Of a stretch of 64,000 nt of DNA, positions 39,126 through 48,418 are shown one piece after another (position 1 is the first letter of the stretch; each line of letters starts with the position of its first letter). Under the pieces are notes generated by a model that saw only the letters and a list, made by a program, of their open reading frames with translations, did no database searches and had not been told where the DNA came from. The stretch is from contig NZ_JADEWZ010000016.1 of assembly GCF_015207425.1 (NCBI RefSeq), positions 62,001 through 126,000 on the forward strand. The letters run 5' to 3'. The DNA comes from Lusitaniella coriacea LEGE 07157. Its GTDB lineage: Bacteria > Cyanobacteriota > Cyanobacteriia > Cyanobacteriales > Spirulinaceae. The translations under genes and the position numbers were made by a program.

Positions 39126-39196
39126 GGGCGATACTGGATTTGAACCAGTGACGTCCTGCTTGTAAGGCAGGCGCTCTACCACTGAGCTAATCGCCC
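39126..39196 (-). tRNA. tRNA-Val (anticodon UAC)
   Basis: The minus strand reads GGGCGAT acceptor, D-stem GCTC/GAGC, anticodon stem CCTGC/GCAGG with loop CTTACAA (anticodon TAC), T-stem ACTGG/CCAGT with loop TTCAAAT, and ATCGCCC. The stems pair fully. The 3' CCA is not encoded. It lies just after the decayed hsdR; tRNA genes are common integration sites, but no attachment repeat is seen. Confidence 0.95.
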
Positions 39197-39239
39197 GTTA
39201 TCATACATAAGGTTAACATGATTCGCGCGCGAAAATGCA

Positions 39240-39812
39240 ATGCCCTCTGGTCGCACCCACGATCGCATCACTCTTTGGAGTTTTCCTTGGATTGTCGGAC
39301 TGAGTTTCTTTATGACTCGCAATGGCGAATTAACGCTAATTGTGGCGAGTGCCTTCTTGTTTAGCGGGCTGATGTTTGGTCCCGATTTAGATATTTACTC
39401 AGTGCAGTATAAGCGCTGGGGGATGTTGCGCTGGGTTTGGTTGCCCTACCAAAAGGCGCTGCGCCATCGCTCTCGATTGTCCCACGGCTTTGTTATCGGC
39501 ACGACTTTGAGATTGATTTATTTGACGATCGCGCTCGGCATTTTTGGGGGCGTTGTCGCGGGGGTGGCGCAACTGTTGGGATGGATTGCTTGGGATTGGT
39601 CTGTGGTGGGGGAGGAAGGGGTGCAGTGGGTGTCAACACATCGTTGGGGCGCGATCGCGCTCTGGGTGGGTTTAGAATTGGGAGCAATGAGTCACGCGAT
39701 CGCGGACTCGGTGAATTCAACCTACAAGCAAATTAAAAAAAAGGGTTTGAAAACCGTTCTGTACGAACCGAAGAAGAAAAAGCGACGACGATCTCCCAAA
39801 CGAAAGCGCTAA
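39240..39812 (+). CDS. DUF2227 putative metal-binding membrane protein
   Basis: A 190-residue protein of the DUF2227 family. MPSGRTHDRITLW holds the conserved histidine; GLMFGPDLDIYSVQYKRWG and HRSRLSHGFVIGTTLRLIYL give further histidine and aspartate residues expected to bind metal, and GAMSHAIADS closes the set. It has several membrane helices and a lysine/arginine-rich C-terminus. The reaction is unknown. Confidence 0.88.
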   Translation: MPSGRTHDRITLWSFPWIVGLSFFMTRNGELTLIVASAFLFSGLMFGPDLDIYSVQYKRWGMLRWVWLPYQKALRHRSRLSHGFVIGTTLRLIYLTIALGIFGGVVAGVAQLLGWIAWDWSVVGEEGVQWVSTHRWGAIALWVGLELGAMSHAIADSVNSTYKQIKKKGLKTVLYEPKKKKRRRSPKRKR

Positions 39813-39884
39813 ATTCTTCCGGTTACAGGGGAATCCCTAATCTACAATAAATTCATTGATATACAAACTCCTCGAAGTGGAAGA

Positions 39885-40340
39885 ATGTCTAAGACTGTTG
39901 CTGAGATCATGACCCCCAATCCCGTCACGGTGAAACCCCAAACGCCGTTACAAGAAGCAATTCAAATTTTGGCGGAGAAGCGGATTAGCGGTTTGCCCGT
40001 TGTTGATGATGCAGGCGCGCTAATTGGGGTGATTTCCGAGTCCGATTTGATGTGGCAGGAAACGGGAGCCGATCCCCCGCCCTACGTGATGTTTCTTGAT
40101 AGCGTCATTTATTTGAAAAACCCCGCTCGCTACGAAAAGGAACTGCACAAAGCCTTGGGTCAAACCGTAGGCGAGGTGATGAGCGATGAGCCAATTACCG
40201 TTAACACCGATTGCAACCTACGGGAGGCGGCACGATTAATGCACGAAAAAAACGTGCGCCGTTTACCGGTCGTAGACAGCGACAAGCAAGTGGTGGGAAT
40301 TCTCACTCAAGGCGACATCATTCGCTCAATGGCTTCCTAA
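39885..40340 (+). CDS. CBS-domain protein (two CBS motifs)
   Basis: A 151-residue protein made of a CBS pair: VAEIMTPNPVTVKPQTPLQE then EKRISGLPVVDDAGALIGVI, and VGEVMSDEPITVNTDCNLRE then VRRLPVVDSDKQVVGILTQG. Such pairs bind adenosine nucleotides and act as energy sensors for partner proteins. A 40-residue loop between the motifs (VMFLDSVIYLKNPARYEKEL) is typical of a common cyanobacterial subgroup. The partner is unknown; nblB follows 33 bases later. Confidence 0.92.
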   Translation: MSKTVAEIMTPNPVTVKPQTPLQEAIQILAEKRISGLPVVDDAGALIGVISESDLMWQETGADPPPYVMFLDSVIYLKNPARYEKELHKALGQTVGEVMSDEPITVNTDCNLREAARLMHEKNVRRLPVVDSDKQVVGILTQGDIIRSMAS

Positions 40341-40373
40341 AACTCGGTTATTTTTTATCATTTCTCTTTTTTT

Positions 40374-41042
40374 ATGAGCGTTACTCTCGAATCCGTCGGA
40401 CAACTCCTTAATTCAGAAGATTACGGCGATCGCCTCACGGGGCTGAACCAATTGCGTCAAATCGATCCGGCAAGTGCCTTTCAACTGATCCAACCCTTGA
40501 TTACCGATCCTCACGCGCGGGTGCGCTATGCGGCAGTGAGTCAAATGGATACTCTCGGTCAGCAGGATTTAAAAGTATCCTTAGAACTGTTGCGCGATCG
40601 GATTAAAACCGACAAAGAAGTCGATGTTCGCGCGGCTGCGGCTGACGCGATCGCGGGACTCAAACTTACCGAAGCCTTTGACGACTTAAAAGAGCTATAT
40701 CAAGAAACCGACGATTGGTTAATCCATACAAGCATTCTCGCAGCCCTCGGCGAGATGGGCGATCCGCGAGGCTTCGAGCCTCTAGCAGAAGCGTTAAATT
40801 CGGATAATTCGTTACTCCAAACCGTTGCCATTGGCGCATTAGGCGAACTCGGAGACGATCGCGCGGTTCCTCTGTTAATCTCTTTTGTCAGCAATGAAGA
40901 TTGGCAAATTCGCTACCGTCTCGCCCAAGCCTTAAGCCGTTTGGGGGGGTCTCAAGCTCGAATGACCCTCGAACGATTGGCAATGGATGAAGTTGAAATA
41001 ATCGCTCAAGCGGCGAAGGAAGGTTTAAATACGTCCGCTTGA
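40374..41042 (+). CDS. nblB: HEAT-repeat protein, NblB-like
   Basis: A 222-residue all-HEAT protein resembling cyanobacterial NblB, a protein needed for phycobilisome and pigment breakdown during starvation and related to phycobilin lyases. Repeats: DPHARVRYAAVSQMDTLG, DKEVDVRAAAADAIAGLKL, DWLIHTSILAALGEMGDPRG, LLQTVAIGALGELGDDRAV, DWQIRYRLAQALSRLGG. The overall order matches NblB, but other HEAT lyase-like proteins are similar, so the symbol is a best guess. Confidence 0.75.
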   Translation: MSVTLESVGQLLNSEDYGDRLTGLNQLRQIDPASAFQLIQPLITDPHARVRYAAVSQMDTLGQQDLKVSLELLRDRIKTDKEVDVRAAAADAIAGLKLTEAFDDLKELYQETDDWLIHTSILAALGEMGDPRGFEPLAEALNSDNSLLQTVAIGALGELGDDRAVPLLISFVSNEDWQIRYRLAQALSRLGGSQARMTLERLAMDEVEIIAQAAKEGLNTSA

Positions 41043-41152
41043 TAAAACTAATGTACTATTAAAATAAGTTTCCTGGTGGACGCTGCCCACCCGACTAGGC
41101 TGGCTTTTCCTCACACCCCACAATCCCCTGCTGTCAGACGCTGATAACTGAA

Positions 41153-41929
41153 ATGACTGCAACTGCTCCCATCGCCCAACCCAATAAAATCTTCTATCCC
41201 AGCGAGGATGGTACGCCCGTGGCTGAAACATACGACCATCTCTACGCTATACTGGCGACCTTAGACGTTCTCACGCAATATCTAAACGGTCGTCAGGCAA
41301 CGGTTTTGGCAAATCAGTTTCTCTATTACTCCCAAGGATTCCCATCCCTACGTGTCGCACCTGATGTGATGGTTATCTTTGATGTTGCGCCGGGGGGACG
41401 GGACAATTACAAAATCTGGGAGGAAGGGCAAGTCCCATCGGTCATTTTTGAGATGACTTCTAAGGACACTCAGGATCGGGATAAAACCTTTAAAAAAACC
41501 CTTTACGAACAGTTAGGCGTTCGGGAATACTGGCTGTTCGACCCCAAAGGGGAATGGATCGCACAAAAATTGCAGGGCTATCGCTTGCAGGGGAAAACCT
41601 ACCAACCCATTACAATGTTGTACAGCGAACCCTTGCAACTGCAATTGGAAATTGAGGGCAAACGGATTGGTTTTTACCGGGAGGATACGGGGGAAAAGTT
41701 ACTGGTTTCCGAGGAATTAGTTCGGGTTCTCAACCAAGAAACTCAGGCGAAAGTTGAGGCGCAACAAGAAGCCGAACAAGAGCGCCAACGGGCAGAACAG
41801 GAGCGCCAACGAGCCGAACAAGAGCGCCAACGGGCAGAACAAGAGCGCCAACGGGCAGAACAAGCCGAACAACGTGCTGCCCAGCTTTTGGAGCAGTTAC
41901 GGGCGTTGGGGGTGGAACCGGATGCGTAA
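41153..41929 (+). CDS. Uma2 family (DUF820) protein with tandem ERQRAEQ tail
   Basis: A 258-residue Uma2 protein. The nuclease core is RVAPDVMVIFDV, then SVIFEMTSKDTQD (with the lysine), then REYWLFDP. Unlike the other two Uma2 proteins here, the C-terminus has four copies of a 7-residue unit ERQRAEQ encoded by 21-bp repeats (about 41770-41855), extending the tail as a charged helix, before LLEQLRALGVEPDA. Its last eight bases (ATGCGTAA) contain the start of the next gene. Confidence 0.88.
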   Translation: MTATAPIAQPNKIFYPSEDGTPVAETYDHLYAILATLDVLTQYLNGRQATVLANQFLYYSQGFPSLRVAPDVMVIFDVAPGGRDNYKIWEEGQVPSVIFEMTSKDTQDRDKTFKKTLYEQLGVREYWLFDPKGEWIAQKLQGYRLQGKTYQPITMLYSEPLQLQLEIEGKRIGFYREDTGEKLLVSEELVRVLNQETQAKVEAQQEAEQERQRAEQERQRAEQERQRAEQERQRAEQAEQRAAQLLEQLRALGVEPDA

Positions 41930-43214
41930 ATGGCTGCGGGGGTGCGCAGCCGCGTTCCTCAGTTTGACTTTATTATTTTGTAGTGGCTGTCAAGTCTCGC
42001 CAAAACCCGACTCCAATATTATCCACCTCACCCTATGGCACGGGATCAATCCTCCCCCCAATCGAGATGTATTTCAGGAATTGGTGGATCGCTTCAATCA
42101 AACCCATCAAACAATTGAGGTAGAACCTTTATATGTGGGTCAAGCGGATCGACAACTCCCAAAAATTTTAACGGCGGTGATTGGCAACGCTTCGCCGGAT
42201 ATCTTTTGGTTCCCACCGATGTTGACGGGACAATTGAGGGAATTGGGAGCGATTCAACCGTTGGATGAGTGGTGGGAAAATTTACCCGTGAAGTCGGAAG
42301 TCGATCCGGCAATGTTGGAAACGATGCAACTCGACGGACAGATTTGGTCGGTTCCAATGGCGACGAATAATGCTGGGGTGTTTTATCGTCCCAGTTTGTT
42401 TGCGGCGGCGGGGATTGAGGAATTGCCAAAAACTTGGGAGGAATTGCGCCAAGCGGCGCGCCAACTGACCCAGGATACCGATGGAGACGGCAAACCCGAT
42501 CGCTACGGGATGTTCCTTTCCTTGGGGAAAAGCGAGTGGGTGGTGTTTACCTGGTTGCCCTTTATGTACAGTGCGGGGGGCGAGTGGGTGAAGGACGGAC
42601 AGCCCAATTTGGATAATGAGGGCGCGATCGCGGCGCTACAATTTTGGTCGGATTTAATTGAAGATGGTTCGGCGATTCTCTCTCCCCCAGAACGGGGTTA
42701 CGAACAAGACGATTTTATTAGCGGCAGAGTGGCAATGCAAATCACGGGACCCTGGACGCTGGGATTTCTGCCGCAAACCGCAGTAAAGGACGATTACGGG
42801 GTCATTCCGATTCCCCAGGACGAACAACCCGCCGCCGTTTTGGGGGGTGAAAATTTATTTGTGATGAAAACAACGCCCCAACGAGAAGCTGCTTCGCGGG
42901 AGTTTCTCGCCTACGTTTTGAGCAAAGAATTTCAGACCCAGTGGGCGCTGGGAACCGGGTATTTGCCCGTAAATGTTAAAGCGCAACAAAGTGAGGAATA
43001 TCAAGCTTATATCGCAGAGCATCCCGTTCTGAAGGTATTTTTAGAGCAGATGCAATGGGCGCGATCGCGTCCTCTCATTCCGGGTTACGCTCGTCTCTCC
43101 GATCATCTGGGTCGCGCGATCGAAGCTACGCTATTGGGTGAATCTCCCCAAAAAGCCCTGAAAAAAGCCCAAAACCGCCTAATTCCCATTTGGGAAAGTC
43201 TGCGCAGTTCCTAG
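41922..43214 (+). CDS. ABC transporter extracellular solute-binding lipoprotein (family 1, sugar type)
   Basis: A 430-residue binding protein. The start at 41922 gives an N-terminal signal (RGCAAAFLSLTLLFCSGC) with a lipobox-like cysteine; the longer open frame from 41754 is the Uma2 tail in another frame. The family 1 fold is clear: LTLWHGINPP, ASPDIFWFPPMLTGQLRELG, KTWEELRQAARQLTQDTDGD, AMQITGPWTLGFLP. It probably binds a sugar or oligosaccharide. No permease or ATPase of the sugar type is nearby, so it is an orphan in this window. Confidence 0.9.
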   Translation: MRKWLRGCAAAFLSLTLLFCSGCQVSPKPDSNIIHLTLWHGINPPPNRDVFQELVDRFNQTHQTIEVEPLYVGQADRQLPKILTAVIGNASPDIFWFPPMLTGQLRELGAIQPLDEWWENLPVKSEVDPAMLETMQLDGQIWSVPMATNNAGVFYRPSLFAAAGIEELPKTWEELRQAARQLTQDTDGDGKPDRYGMFLSLGKSEWVVFTWLPFMYSAGGEWVKDGQPNLDNEGAIAALQFWSDLIEDGSAILSPPERGYEQDDFISGRVAMQITGPWTLGFLPQTAVKDDYGVIPIPQDEQPAAVLGGENLFVMKTTPQREAASREFLAYVLSKEFQTQWALGTGYLPVNVKAQQSEEYQAYIAEHPVLKVFLEQMQWARSRPLIPGYARLSDHLGRAIEATLLGESPQKALKKAQNRLIPIWESLRSS

Positions 43215-43304
43215 CGATTCTGTCAATTTTCAATTTGTGGGTAAATCATTTCTCCGTGTCCCCGCGTCGCTCTCAACGCACAAGATCGAGACTGACGAAA
43301 CAAC

Positions 43305-43553
43305 TCAACCGCCACTCACCGGGGGAATGAGCGCTACCTCATCGCCATTCTGAAGGATTGTATCTGGCTCGACAAATTGAAGATTCACGCCAAAGCGCGT
43401 TAGGTTGCGCCATTGTTCGAGTTCTGGATGCTCGCGAAGAATACGATTTAACACTTCCGAGACGGGAGTATGAAGAGGAACTTCTAAGTTCAGTTCTGGT
43501 AAGTTATAGGCTTCTTGGTAAGCCGCGAAGAGTTTGACAGTAATCGCAATCAT
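43305..43553 (-). CDS. moaD: MoaD/ThiS-type ubiquitin-like sulfur carrier (molybdopterin synthase small subunit)
   Basis: An 82-residue beta-grasp protein ending in the sulfur-carrier GG (ALIPPVSGG). The start is the ATG at 43553 (MIAITVKLFAAYQEA); the frame extends further upstream without family features. The sequence VKLFAAYQEAYN and NGDEVALIPPVSGG is that of MoaD. It would donate sulfur to precursor Z in molybdenum cofactor synthesis, with a MoaE partner that is not in the window. Confidence 0.85.
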   Translation of the reverse strand: MIAITVKLFAAYQEAYNLPELNLEVPLHTPVSEVLNRILREHPELEQWRNLTRFGVNLQFVEPDTILQNGDEVALIPPVSGG

Positions 43554-43708
43554 ATAAAAGAGCTTTGGGTTAAAGCGCGCTTTGAAAATAACGCTACTTC
43601 CAAGATTAGCGCCCTCTCTCAACTCTTGTAAAAATCTTTAGATATCCTCTAAAGCGTAGATTGACACGATAATCTAGAACATCATAAAGAGAGTGGAAGG
43701 AAATATCG

Positions 43709-43990
43709 ATGGATAACGAACTGCCCAAATATCGTCTCAACTGCACGTTGACTTTCGGTGATATCTACGGACAGATTATTGTCTGGCTAATTGTAATTTT
43801 CCTGAGTTTAGCAACGACCCTTGCCCTTTGGAGCAGCACGCGCCAAGTTTATGCCTTCTTGACTGTTGGAATTATCCTCGTTCTGTCTTTACCCTTTCTA
43901 CTATTCTCCTTTGTCACGACCCTACTCAACCATATTGAATTTGAAGCCGTTGATGAAGAGGAAAAGGTGCGCCAACTCTCTTTAAACTGA
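43709..43990 (+). CDS. Small two-helix membrane protein, unknown function
   Basis: A 93-residue protein with a good ribosome-binding site (GGAAGGAAAT). It has two hydrophobic segments, GQIIVWLIVIFLSLATTLAL and FLTVGIILVLSLPFLLFSFV, and an acidic end (EFEAVDEEEKVRQ). I do not recognise a family. Confidence 0.68.
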   Translation: MDNELPKYRLNCTLTFGDIYGQIIVWLIVIFLSLATTLALWSSTRQVYAFLTVGIILVLSLPFLLFSFVTTLLNHIEFEAVDEEEKVRQLSLN

Positions 43991-44078
43991 CTGACTGACG
44001 GCTGAGAGCTGAGTGCTTACAGAATAGCAAGTTTTTTGCTGAAACCTGATTGTTGATGGCTTAACGCGATACAAATCG

Positions 44079-44106
44079 CTTGATACCCAATTTAGATGCA
44101 TCTTAA
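44079..44106. repeat. Solo remnant of the MITE-like right end
   Basis: GCTTGATACCCAATTTAGATG then CATCTTAA resembles the right ends of the elements at 17.5 and 25.3 kb (ATACCCAATTTGAATGTG; TCCAATTTAGATGTGTTTTA), with no left end nearby. Confidence 0.5.
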
Positions 44107-44153
44107 GCGTGGATAGTTTCGCTCTCGCAAAGCTGTCCGCGCTAGGTTTTTGA

Positions 44154-44942
44154 TTATGCACCCATCCCCGAATATTGTTTCAAACCGCGTCGCCACAACC
44201 ATCGGTTTAACACGAAAAAGATCGCTCCCCACCCGAAGATCGTACAAAAGCTACGGAGCAAATTCACCTCTAATCCCATTAAAATGGAAGCAGGGAAGTG
44301 AATCATATAGGGAAAGGGAGTCCAAAGGGCTATTTCTCTTACAAATGGGGGGAAAACGTTGAGAGGAGCAATCATTCCGGACAAAAAGAGGTAGAAGAGT
44401 AAGGAAAATTGCTCGATAGCAGTGGCGCGTTCCGTCCAAAAGGCAAACATGGCGTAGGTGTATTGCATCAGGAAGCGCAGGGAAAAGGCTAAGGCGGTTG
44501 CGATTAAGGTGAGTCCCATTTGTCCCAGGCTGGGAACCCAAAAAGATTCAGGATACAGCAGGAAAAATAAACCCACTAATGCAATGACGAACGGGAGACG
44601 AGCAAGGCGTTCGGCAAGGTGTCCTGCGACATGATGCCATACGGGGTCGATGGGTTGCAGCAGGCGAAAGGAAAGTCGTCCTTCGAGTACCTCTTTTTCG
44701 ACATCCCAAATGACCCAGACAATGGTAAATTGCCGAACGAGAAAGACAGCGATGAAGTAGCGAACAAAGTCGAGGGGACTTAAGCCAAAGCTTCCTCCCT
44801 GTGAGGCTTGTACCCAAACTCCCATAAAAATAATAGGAAGCGAGTTAGAGAGTACCCAAAAAAATAATTCTGCTCGATATTCCACCATGAAGGCGTAATA
44901 AACTGAGAGTAGGGTTGTCGTTTGTTTTAAAATCCACTGCAT
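44154..44942 (-). CDS. ABC-2 family transporter permease
   Basis: A 262-residue permease with six transmembrane segments (ELFFWVLSNSLPIIFMGVWV; FVIALVGLFFLLYPE; FSLLFYLFLSGMIAPLNVFPP). It is of the ABC-2/DUF990 type, usually found as a pair of permeases with one ATPase; the second permease is not next to it. Its start overlaps the ATPase stop by one base (TAATG), implying translational coupling. The cargo is unknown. Confidence 0.87.
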   Translation of the reverse strand: MQWILKQTTTLLSVYYAFMVEYRAELFFWVLSNSLPIIFMGVWVQASQGGSFGLSPLDFVRYFIAVFLVRQFTIVWVIWDVEKEVLEGRLSFRLLQPIDPVWHHVAGHLAERLARLPFVIALVGLFFLLYPESFWVPSLGQMGLTLIATALAFSLRFLMQYTYAMFAFWTERATAIEQFSLLFYLFLSGMIAPLNVFPPFVREIALWTPFPYMIHFPASILMGLEVNLLRSFCTIFGWGAIFFVLNRWLWRRGLKQYSGMGA

Positions 44943-45931
44943 TATTTTTCTTCAACTACTCCTGCGTTGAATAAGCGACCAATGGTTTCTTCAATTGGGG
45001 GGTCTGTGATGCTGAGATCGACGACTTCGGTTTGAGCTAAGATGCGAGAAACTGTTTTGGTTAGTTCCTCTCGTGGCACGAGGAAACGGGCTTTTCGACC
45101 TTCAATGGCTTCAATTTCGCCGTAGTCTGCGAGTTGTTCGGGAGGAAGAACTTGGGCAAATTCGACGCGAATTTCGCTGCAAGGTGCAAATTGTTCGAGG
45201 AGTTTGTCGAGGTTACCATCGTACATTAATTGTCCTTGGTGAATGATAAGGACGCGATCGCACAGGGCGGTAATATCTGCCATGTAGTGGCTGGTGAGTA
45301 GGATTGTGGCTTGATAGTGCTGATTGTAGAGTTTTAAAAATTCCCGTACTGCAACTTGCGCGTTGACATCGAGTCCGAGGGTGGGTTCGTCGAGAAAGAG
45401 AACTTGGGGTTGGTGTAGAAGTGCGGCTAATAATTCGGCTTTCATGCGTTCGCCGAGGGAGAGTTTGCGCACGGGTTGTTTGAGTTTGTCTTCTAGGGAA
45501 AGTAATTCTGTGAGTTCTCCCAATCGCCGCTTAAATTCTTTGTCGGGAATTTTGTAGACGGCTGCGTTGATGCGCAGAGAATCCATTGCGGGTAAGTCCC
45601 AGAGGAGTTGCTGCTTTTGTCCCATCACCAAGCTGATTTTTTGTAAAAATTTTGGTTGGCGGCGAAAGGGGATATAGCTGGCGACGCTGACGCTACCCCC
45701 AGAGGGGTGAATGAGTCCGGCGAGCATTTTTAGGGTGGTGGTTTTTCCTGCGCCGTTGGGTCCGAGGAACCCGACCATTTCCCCGGCTTCAATTTGAAAG
45801 GAAACATTCTGCACTGCTTTGACGTAGCGATACTGGCGGCGGAAAAAGTGATTCAATGTTCCTTTGAGTCCCGCTTCTTTGATGGCGACGGGATAGGTTT
45901 TGCTTAGATTCTCAACCTCAATGATTGGCAC
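44942..45931 (-). CDS. ABC transporter ATP-binding protein (ABC-2 exporter type)
   Basis: A 329-residue ATPase with Walker A GPNGAGKTTTLK, Q-loop VMGQKQQL, signature LSLGERMKAELL, Walker B VLFLDEPTLGLD and switch histidine LTSHYM. A C-terminal domain of about 90 residues follows. The signature LSLGERM is the form usual for the DUF990-type exporters. It precedes its permease on the same strand. Confidence 0.92.
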   Translation of the reverse strand: MPIIEVENLSKTYPVAIKEAGLKGTLNHFFRRQYRYVKAVQNVSFQIEAGEMVGFLGPNGAGKTTTLKMLAGLIHPSGGSVSVASYIPFRRQPKFLQKISLVMGQKQQLLWDLPAMDSLRINAAVYKIPDKEFKRRLGELTELLSLEDKLKQPVRKLSLGERMKAELLAALLHQPQVLFLDEPTLGLDVNAQVAVREFLKLYNQHYQATILLTSHYMADITALCDRVLIIHQGQLMYDGNLDKLLEQFAPCSEIRVEFAQVLPPEQLADYGEIEAIEGRKARFLVPREELTKTVSRILAQTEVVDLSITDPPIEETIGRLFNAGVVEEK

Positions 45932-46082
45932 AGTTCAGAACACCTGGTTTAACCAATTTTTCATGCTTCACCAGTTTAACGAGCAATGGGGAGACTTGGG
46001 TTTTCTCTGGGGACAAACGAGCGAACAATTTCTGGTTTCAAAATAGTAATACTCTAAAAGCGCTGTTTCTCTGCTTATTCGG

Positions 46083-46112
46083 CAAAAAAAAGGGCGCGTT
46101 ACCGCACCCTTG
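46083..46112 (-). terminator. Rho-independent terminator of the gene at 46157
   Basis: On the minus strand AAGGGTGCG-GTAA-CGCGCCCTT (one G-T wobble) is followed by TTTTTT, 45 bases after the stop of the small membrane protein. Confidence 0.88.
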
Positions 46113-46156
46113 CAATCTTCCATGTTGTTCGATTAAGGAGAATTAAATTTTGTGGT

Positions 46157-46396
46157 TTAGCGACTGGCTATAGTGTTTCCAGAATAGGCATCCAATGCGT
46201 ATGCTGGGATACGTTTGCTGTAATCAGTTTCTTTCCCGGTGACAGATTGAGCGATTTCCTCAAAAGATTCGGAATTCCAATTCCGTTCGTGGATGGGTTT
46301 GGTTTGTTCGCCTCGGAAGTAGGCTTGAGTTCCTAGGATGGTAGCTGCACCAAAACCAGCGATGAAGAGTCCTGTGAGAATTAAGATAGGTGTCAT
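46157..46396 (-). CDS. Small single-helix membrane protein, possibly photosynthesis-related
   Basis: A 79-residue protein with an N-terminal helix (ILILTGLFIAGFGAATILGT) followed by QAYFRGEQTKPIHERNWNSE and a polar tail. It has its own ribosome-binding site and terminator, so it is a single-gene unit. The general design recalls small photosystem II assembly proteins such as Psb35, but I cannot confirm that from sequence alone. Confidence 0.7.
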   Translation of the reverse strand: MTPILILTGLFIAGFGAATILGTQAYFRGEQTKPIHERNWNSESFEEIAQSVTGKETDYSKRIPAYALDAYSGNTIASR

Positions 46397-46641
46397 AAGT
46401 TGACCTCGTTTTAGTAATTTATGTAGTTTTGCAACTCTTTATGTAAATAAATGTAACAAAGTATTGCAAGTTTTGTCAAGTATATGAGATTGAAAACGCA
46501 GTTCAATTGTGCTGAATTCAAGTACGGTCTTCCGTTACAAAGAATTTGGTATTGTTCGCGTGCGGCAGAAGTCAGCTCCTTGCACCCTCGCGCATCCGGA
46601 TGCAGTTACCCTAGAAGTTGACCCTTCAGACAAACAGCCGC

Positions 46642-48048
46642 ATGAATTCGATTGACCTTGCGTTTACCTCTGCCCTTCAACAATCTCAGTTAATCCGCGA
46701 TCGCGCGATCTCCCCCTTAGAACTCACAGAACTCTATCTAGAACGCATTCAGCGCCTCGATCCGCAAGTCAATAGTTTTTTCCACGTTGCCGCAGAAACC
46801 GCAAGGCACGATGCCCAAGCCAAAACCGAACAACTCGCTCAAACCGCCGACACATCGCAATTGCCCCCTTTCTTCGGCGTTCCCACAGCCATTAAAGATT
46901 TGAATGCAGTCGAAAAAATGCCCTTTAGCTATGGCGTTGTCGCGCAAAAAGCCAATATTGCCACCTACGATGATGGTGTTGTGGCGCGCATGAAACAGGC
47001 GGGATTTATCCTTCTGGGCAAAACCGCTACCTCAGAATTGGGTTCAATGCCCTTCACCGAAGCCCCAGGCTTTCCTCCCACGCGCAATCCCTGGAATCTC
47101 GATTACACTCCCGGCGGTTCCAGTGGTGGCGCGGCTGCCGCCATTGCAGCCGGGTTCTGTTCCGTGGCGCAGGGTTCCGATGCGGGGGGATCGATTCGGG
47201 GACCCGCATTTTGTTGTGGATTGGTGGGGTTGAAACCCTCGCGAGGACGCATTTCCCATGCCCCTGGTGGCGACGTGAGCGGAATTGCAACCAATGGTCC
47301 CTTGGGACGTACTGTTGCGGATGTGGCGGCGCTTTTGGATGTGATGTCGGGTTATGTAACGGGCGATCCCTACTGGCTGCCCAATCCCGAAACTTTATTC
47401 CTTGAAGCCATGCGCCAACCCTTACCCCAGTTGCGCGTTGCGGTTTCGATGGAAGCGCCGCCGATTGGGATGGCAACGGAAATTTGCCAGCAGCCGATTC
47501 GGAAAGTGGTGGGACAACTCGAAGCAATGGGTCATGTTCTCGAACCCGGTTGTCCGGATTTTGGGGCATTAGTCGAACCCTTTATACAAGTGTGGCAGGC
47601 GGGGGTTGCGGCTGCGGGAGTTCCGCCTCAAATCCTGAGTCCGATTAATTGTTGGATTGCCGCCCAAGTCAAAACAACGGCCGAATACATACAGGCTGTG
47701 CGGCAGCTACAATTCGTTTCGCGGCAAATTGTGGGATTTTTTGAGAATTATGATGTTTTGCTCCTTCCGGTTTATCTGCACCCGGTGATTCGCGTAGGGG
47801 AGTGGGCGGATTTATCTTCGGAGGAAACTTTTGAGAAGGTGATTCAATGGGTTGCCCCTTGTCCGCCGTTTAATGCATCGGGATTGCCAGCGATTTCGAT
47901 TCCTGTGGGTTTCGATCCCAATGGGTTGCCTCTTGGGGTTCAATTGGTGGGCAAACCGGCTTCAGAAGCCAAGTTGCTGGCGCTGGCGGCGCAAATTGAA
48001 GCGGCAAATCCCTGGAGTCAAAATCGTCCCGCGATCGCGAATTCCTAA
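46642..48048 (+). CDS. Amidase signature family protein
   Basis: A 468-residue amidase. The Ser-Ser-Lys triad is visible: K in GVPTAIKDLNAVE, and the serines in PGGSSGGAAAAIAAG and GSDAGGSIRGPA. It is related to GatA but lacks the gatCAB context, so it is more likely a general amide hydrolase; the substrate is unknown. I chose the ATG at 46642; a TTG at 46618 would add eight residues. Confidence 0.92.
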   Translation: MNSIDLAFTSALQQSQLIRDRAISPLELTELYLERIQRLDPQVNSFFHVAAETARHDAQAKTEQLAQTADTSQLPPFFGVPTAIKDLNAVEKMPFSYGVVAQKANIATYDDGVVARMKQAGFILLGKTATSELGSMPFTEAPGFPPTRNPWNLDYTPGGSSGGAAAAIAAGFCSVAQGSDAGGSIRGPAFCCGLVGLKPSRGRISHAPGGDVSGIATNGPLGRTVADVAALLDVMSGYVTGDPYWLPNPETLFLEAMRQPLPQLRVAVSMEAPPIGMATEICQQPIRKVVGQLEAMGHVLEPGCPDFGALVEPFIQVWQAGVAAAGVPPQILSPINCWIAAQVKTTAEYIQAVRQLQFVSRQIVGFFENYDVLLLPVYLHPVIRVGEWADLSSEETFEKVIQWVAPCPPFNASGLPAISIPVGFDPNGLPLGVQLVGKPASEAKLLALAAQIEAANPWSQNRPAIANS

Positions 48049-48122
48049 TTGCTCTTTATTGCAAGTCGAACTCATAACGAGTATGATTTATGTATAGACC
48101 ATTGCGCCCACGGAGATTCATC

Positions 48123-48386
48123 ATGGTTGCAATCAAAGAAATTCCCCTCGCACAAATTCGCCGTCCCCTCCCGCGACAAACCGATCCTGAAAAAGTCAAA
48201 CAGTTGATGGAATCCATCGCAAAAGAAGGACTCAGAGAACCTATCGATGTTTTGGAAGTGGAGGGGCAATATTACGGCTTCTCTGGCTGTCATCGCTACG
48301 AAGCCCATCAGCGCTTGGGCAAAGCAACTATCAAGTGTAGAGTTCGCCGCGCCCCTCTTGGGGTTTTGCAACGGCATCTTGCTTGA
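48123..48386 (+). CDS. srx: Sulfiredoxin
   Basis: An 87-residue ParB-like fold protein that reduces overoxidised peroxiredoxin (sulfinic acid) with ATP. Typical features: EIPLAQIRRPLPRQTDPEKV and the active-site FSGCHRYEAHQRLG with the catalytic cysteine. The start at 48123 is chosen over an upstream ATG at 48090, whose residues (YRPLRPRRF) are not part of the family. Confidence 0.9.
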   Translation: MVAIKEIPLAQIRRPLPRQTDPEKVKQLMESIAKEGLREPIDVLEVEGQYYGFSGCHRYEAHQRLGKATIKCRVRRAPLGVLQRHLA

Positions 48387-48418
48387 TTTCCAACAATGGT
48401 TTCAGGAGAAACAAATGT

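Noticed and set aside
39126-39196. tRNA-Val as an attachment site of a genomic island ending at hsdR
   Set aside because: Position fits, but I found no repeated tRNA 3' end on the other side and no integrase in the window.
41754-41921. Upstream extension of the solute-binding protein (56 codons)
   Set aside because: It is the Uma2 tail repeats in another frame; the signal peptide begins at 41922.
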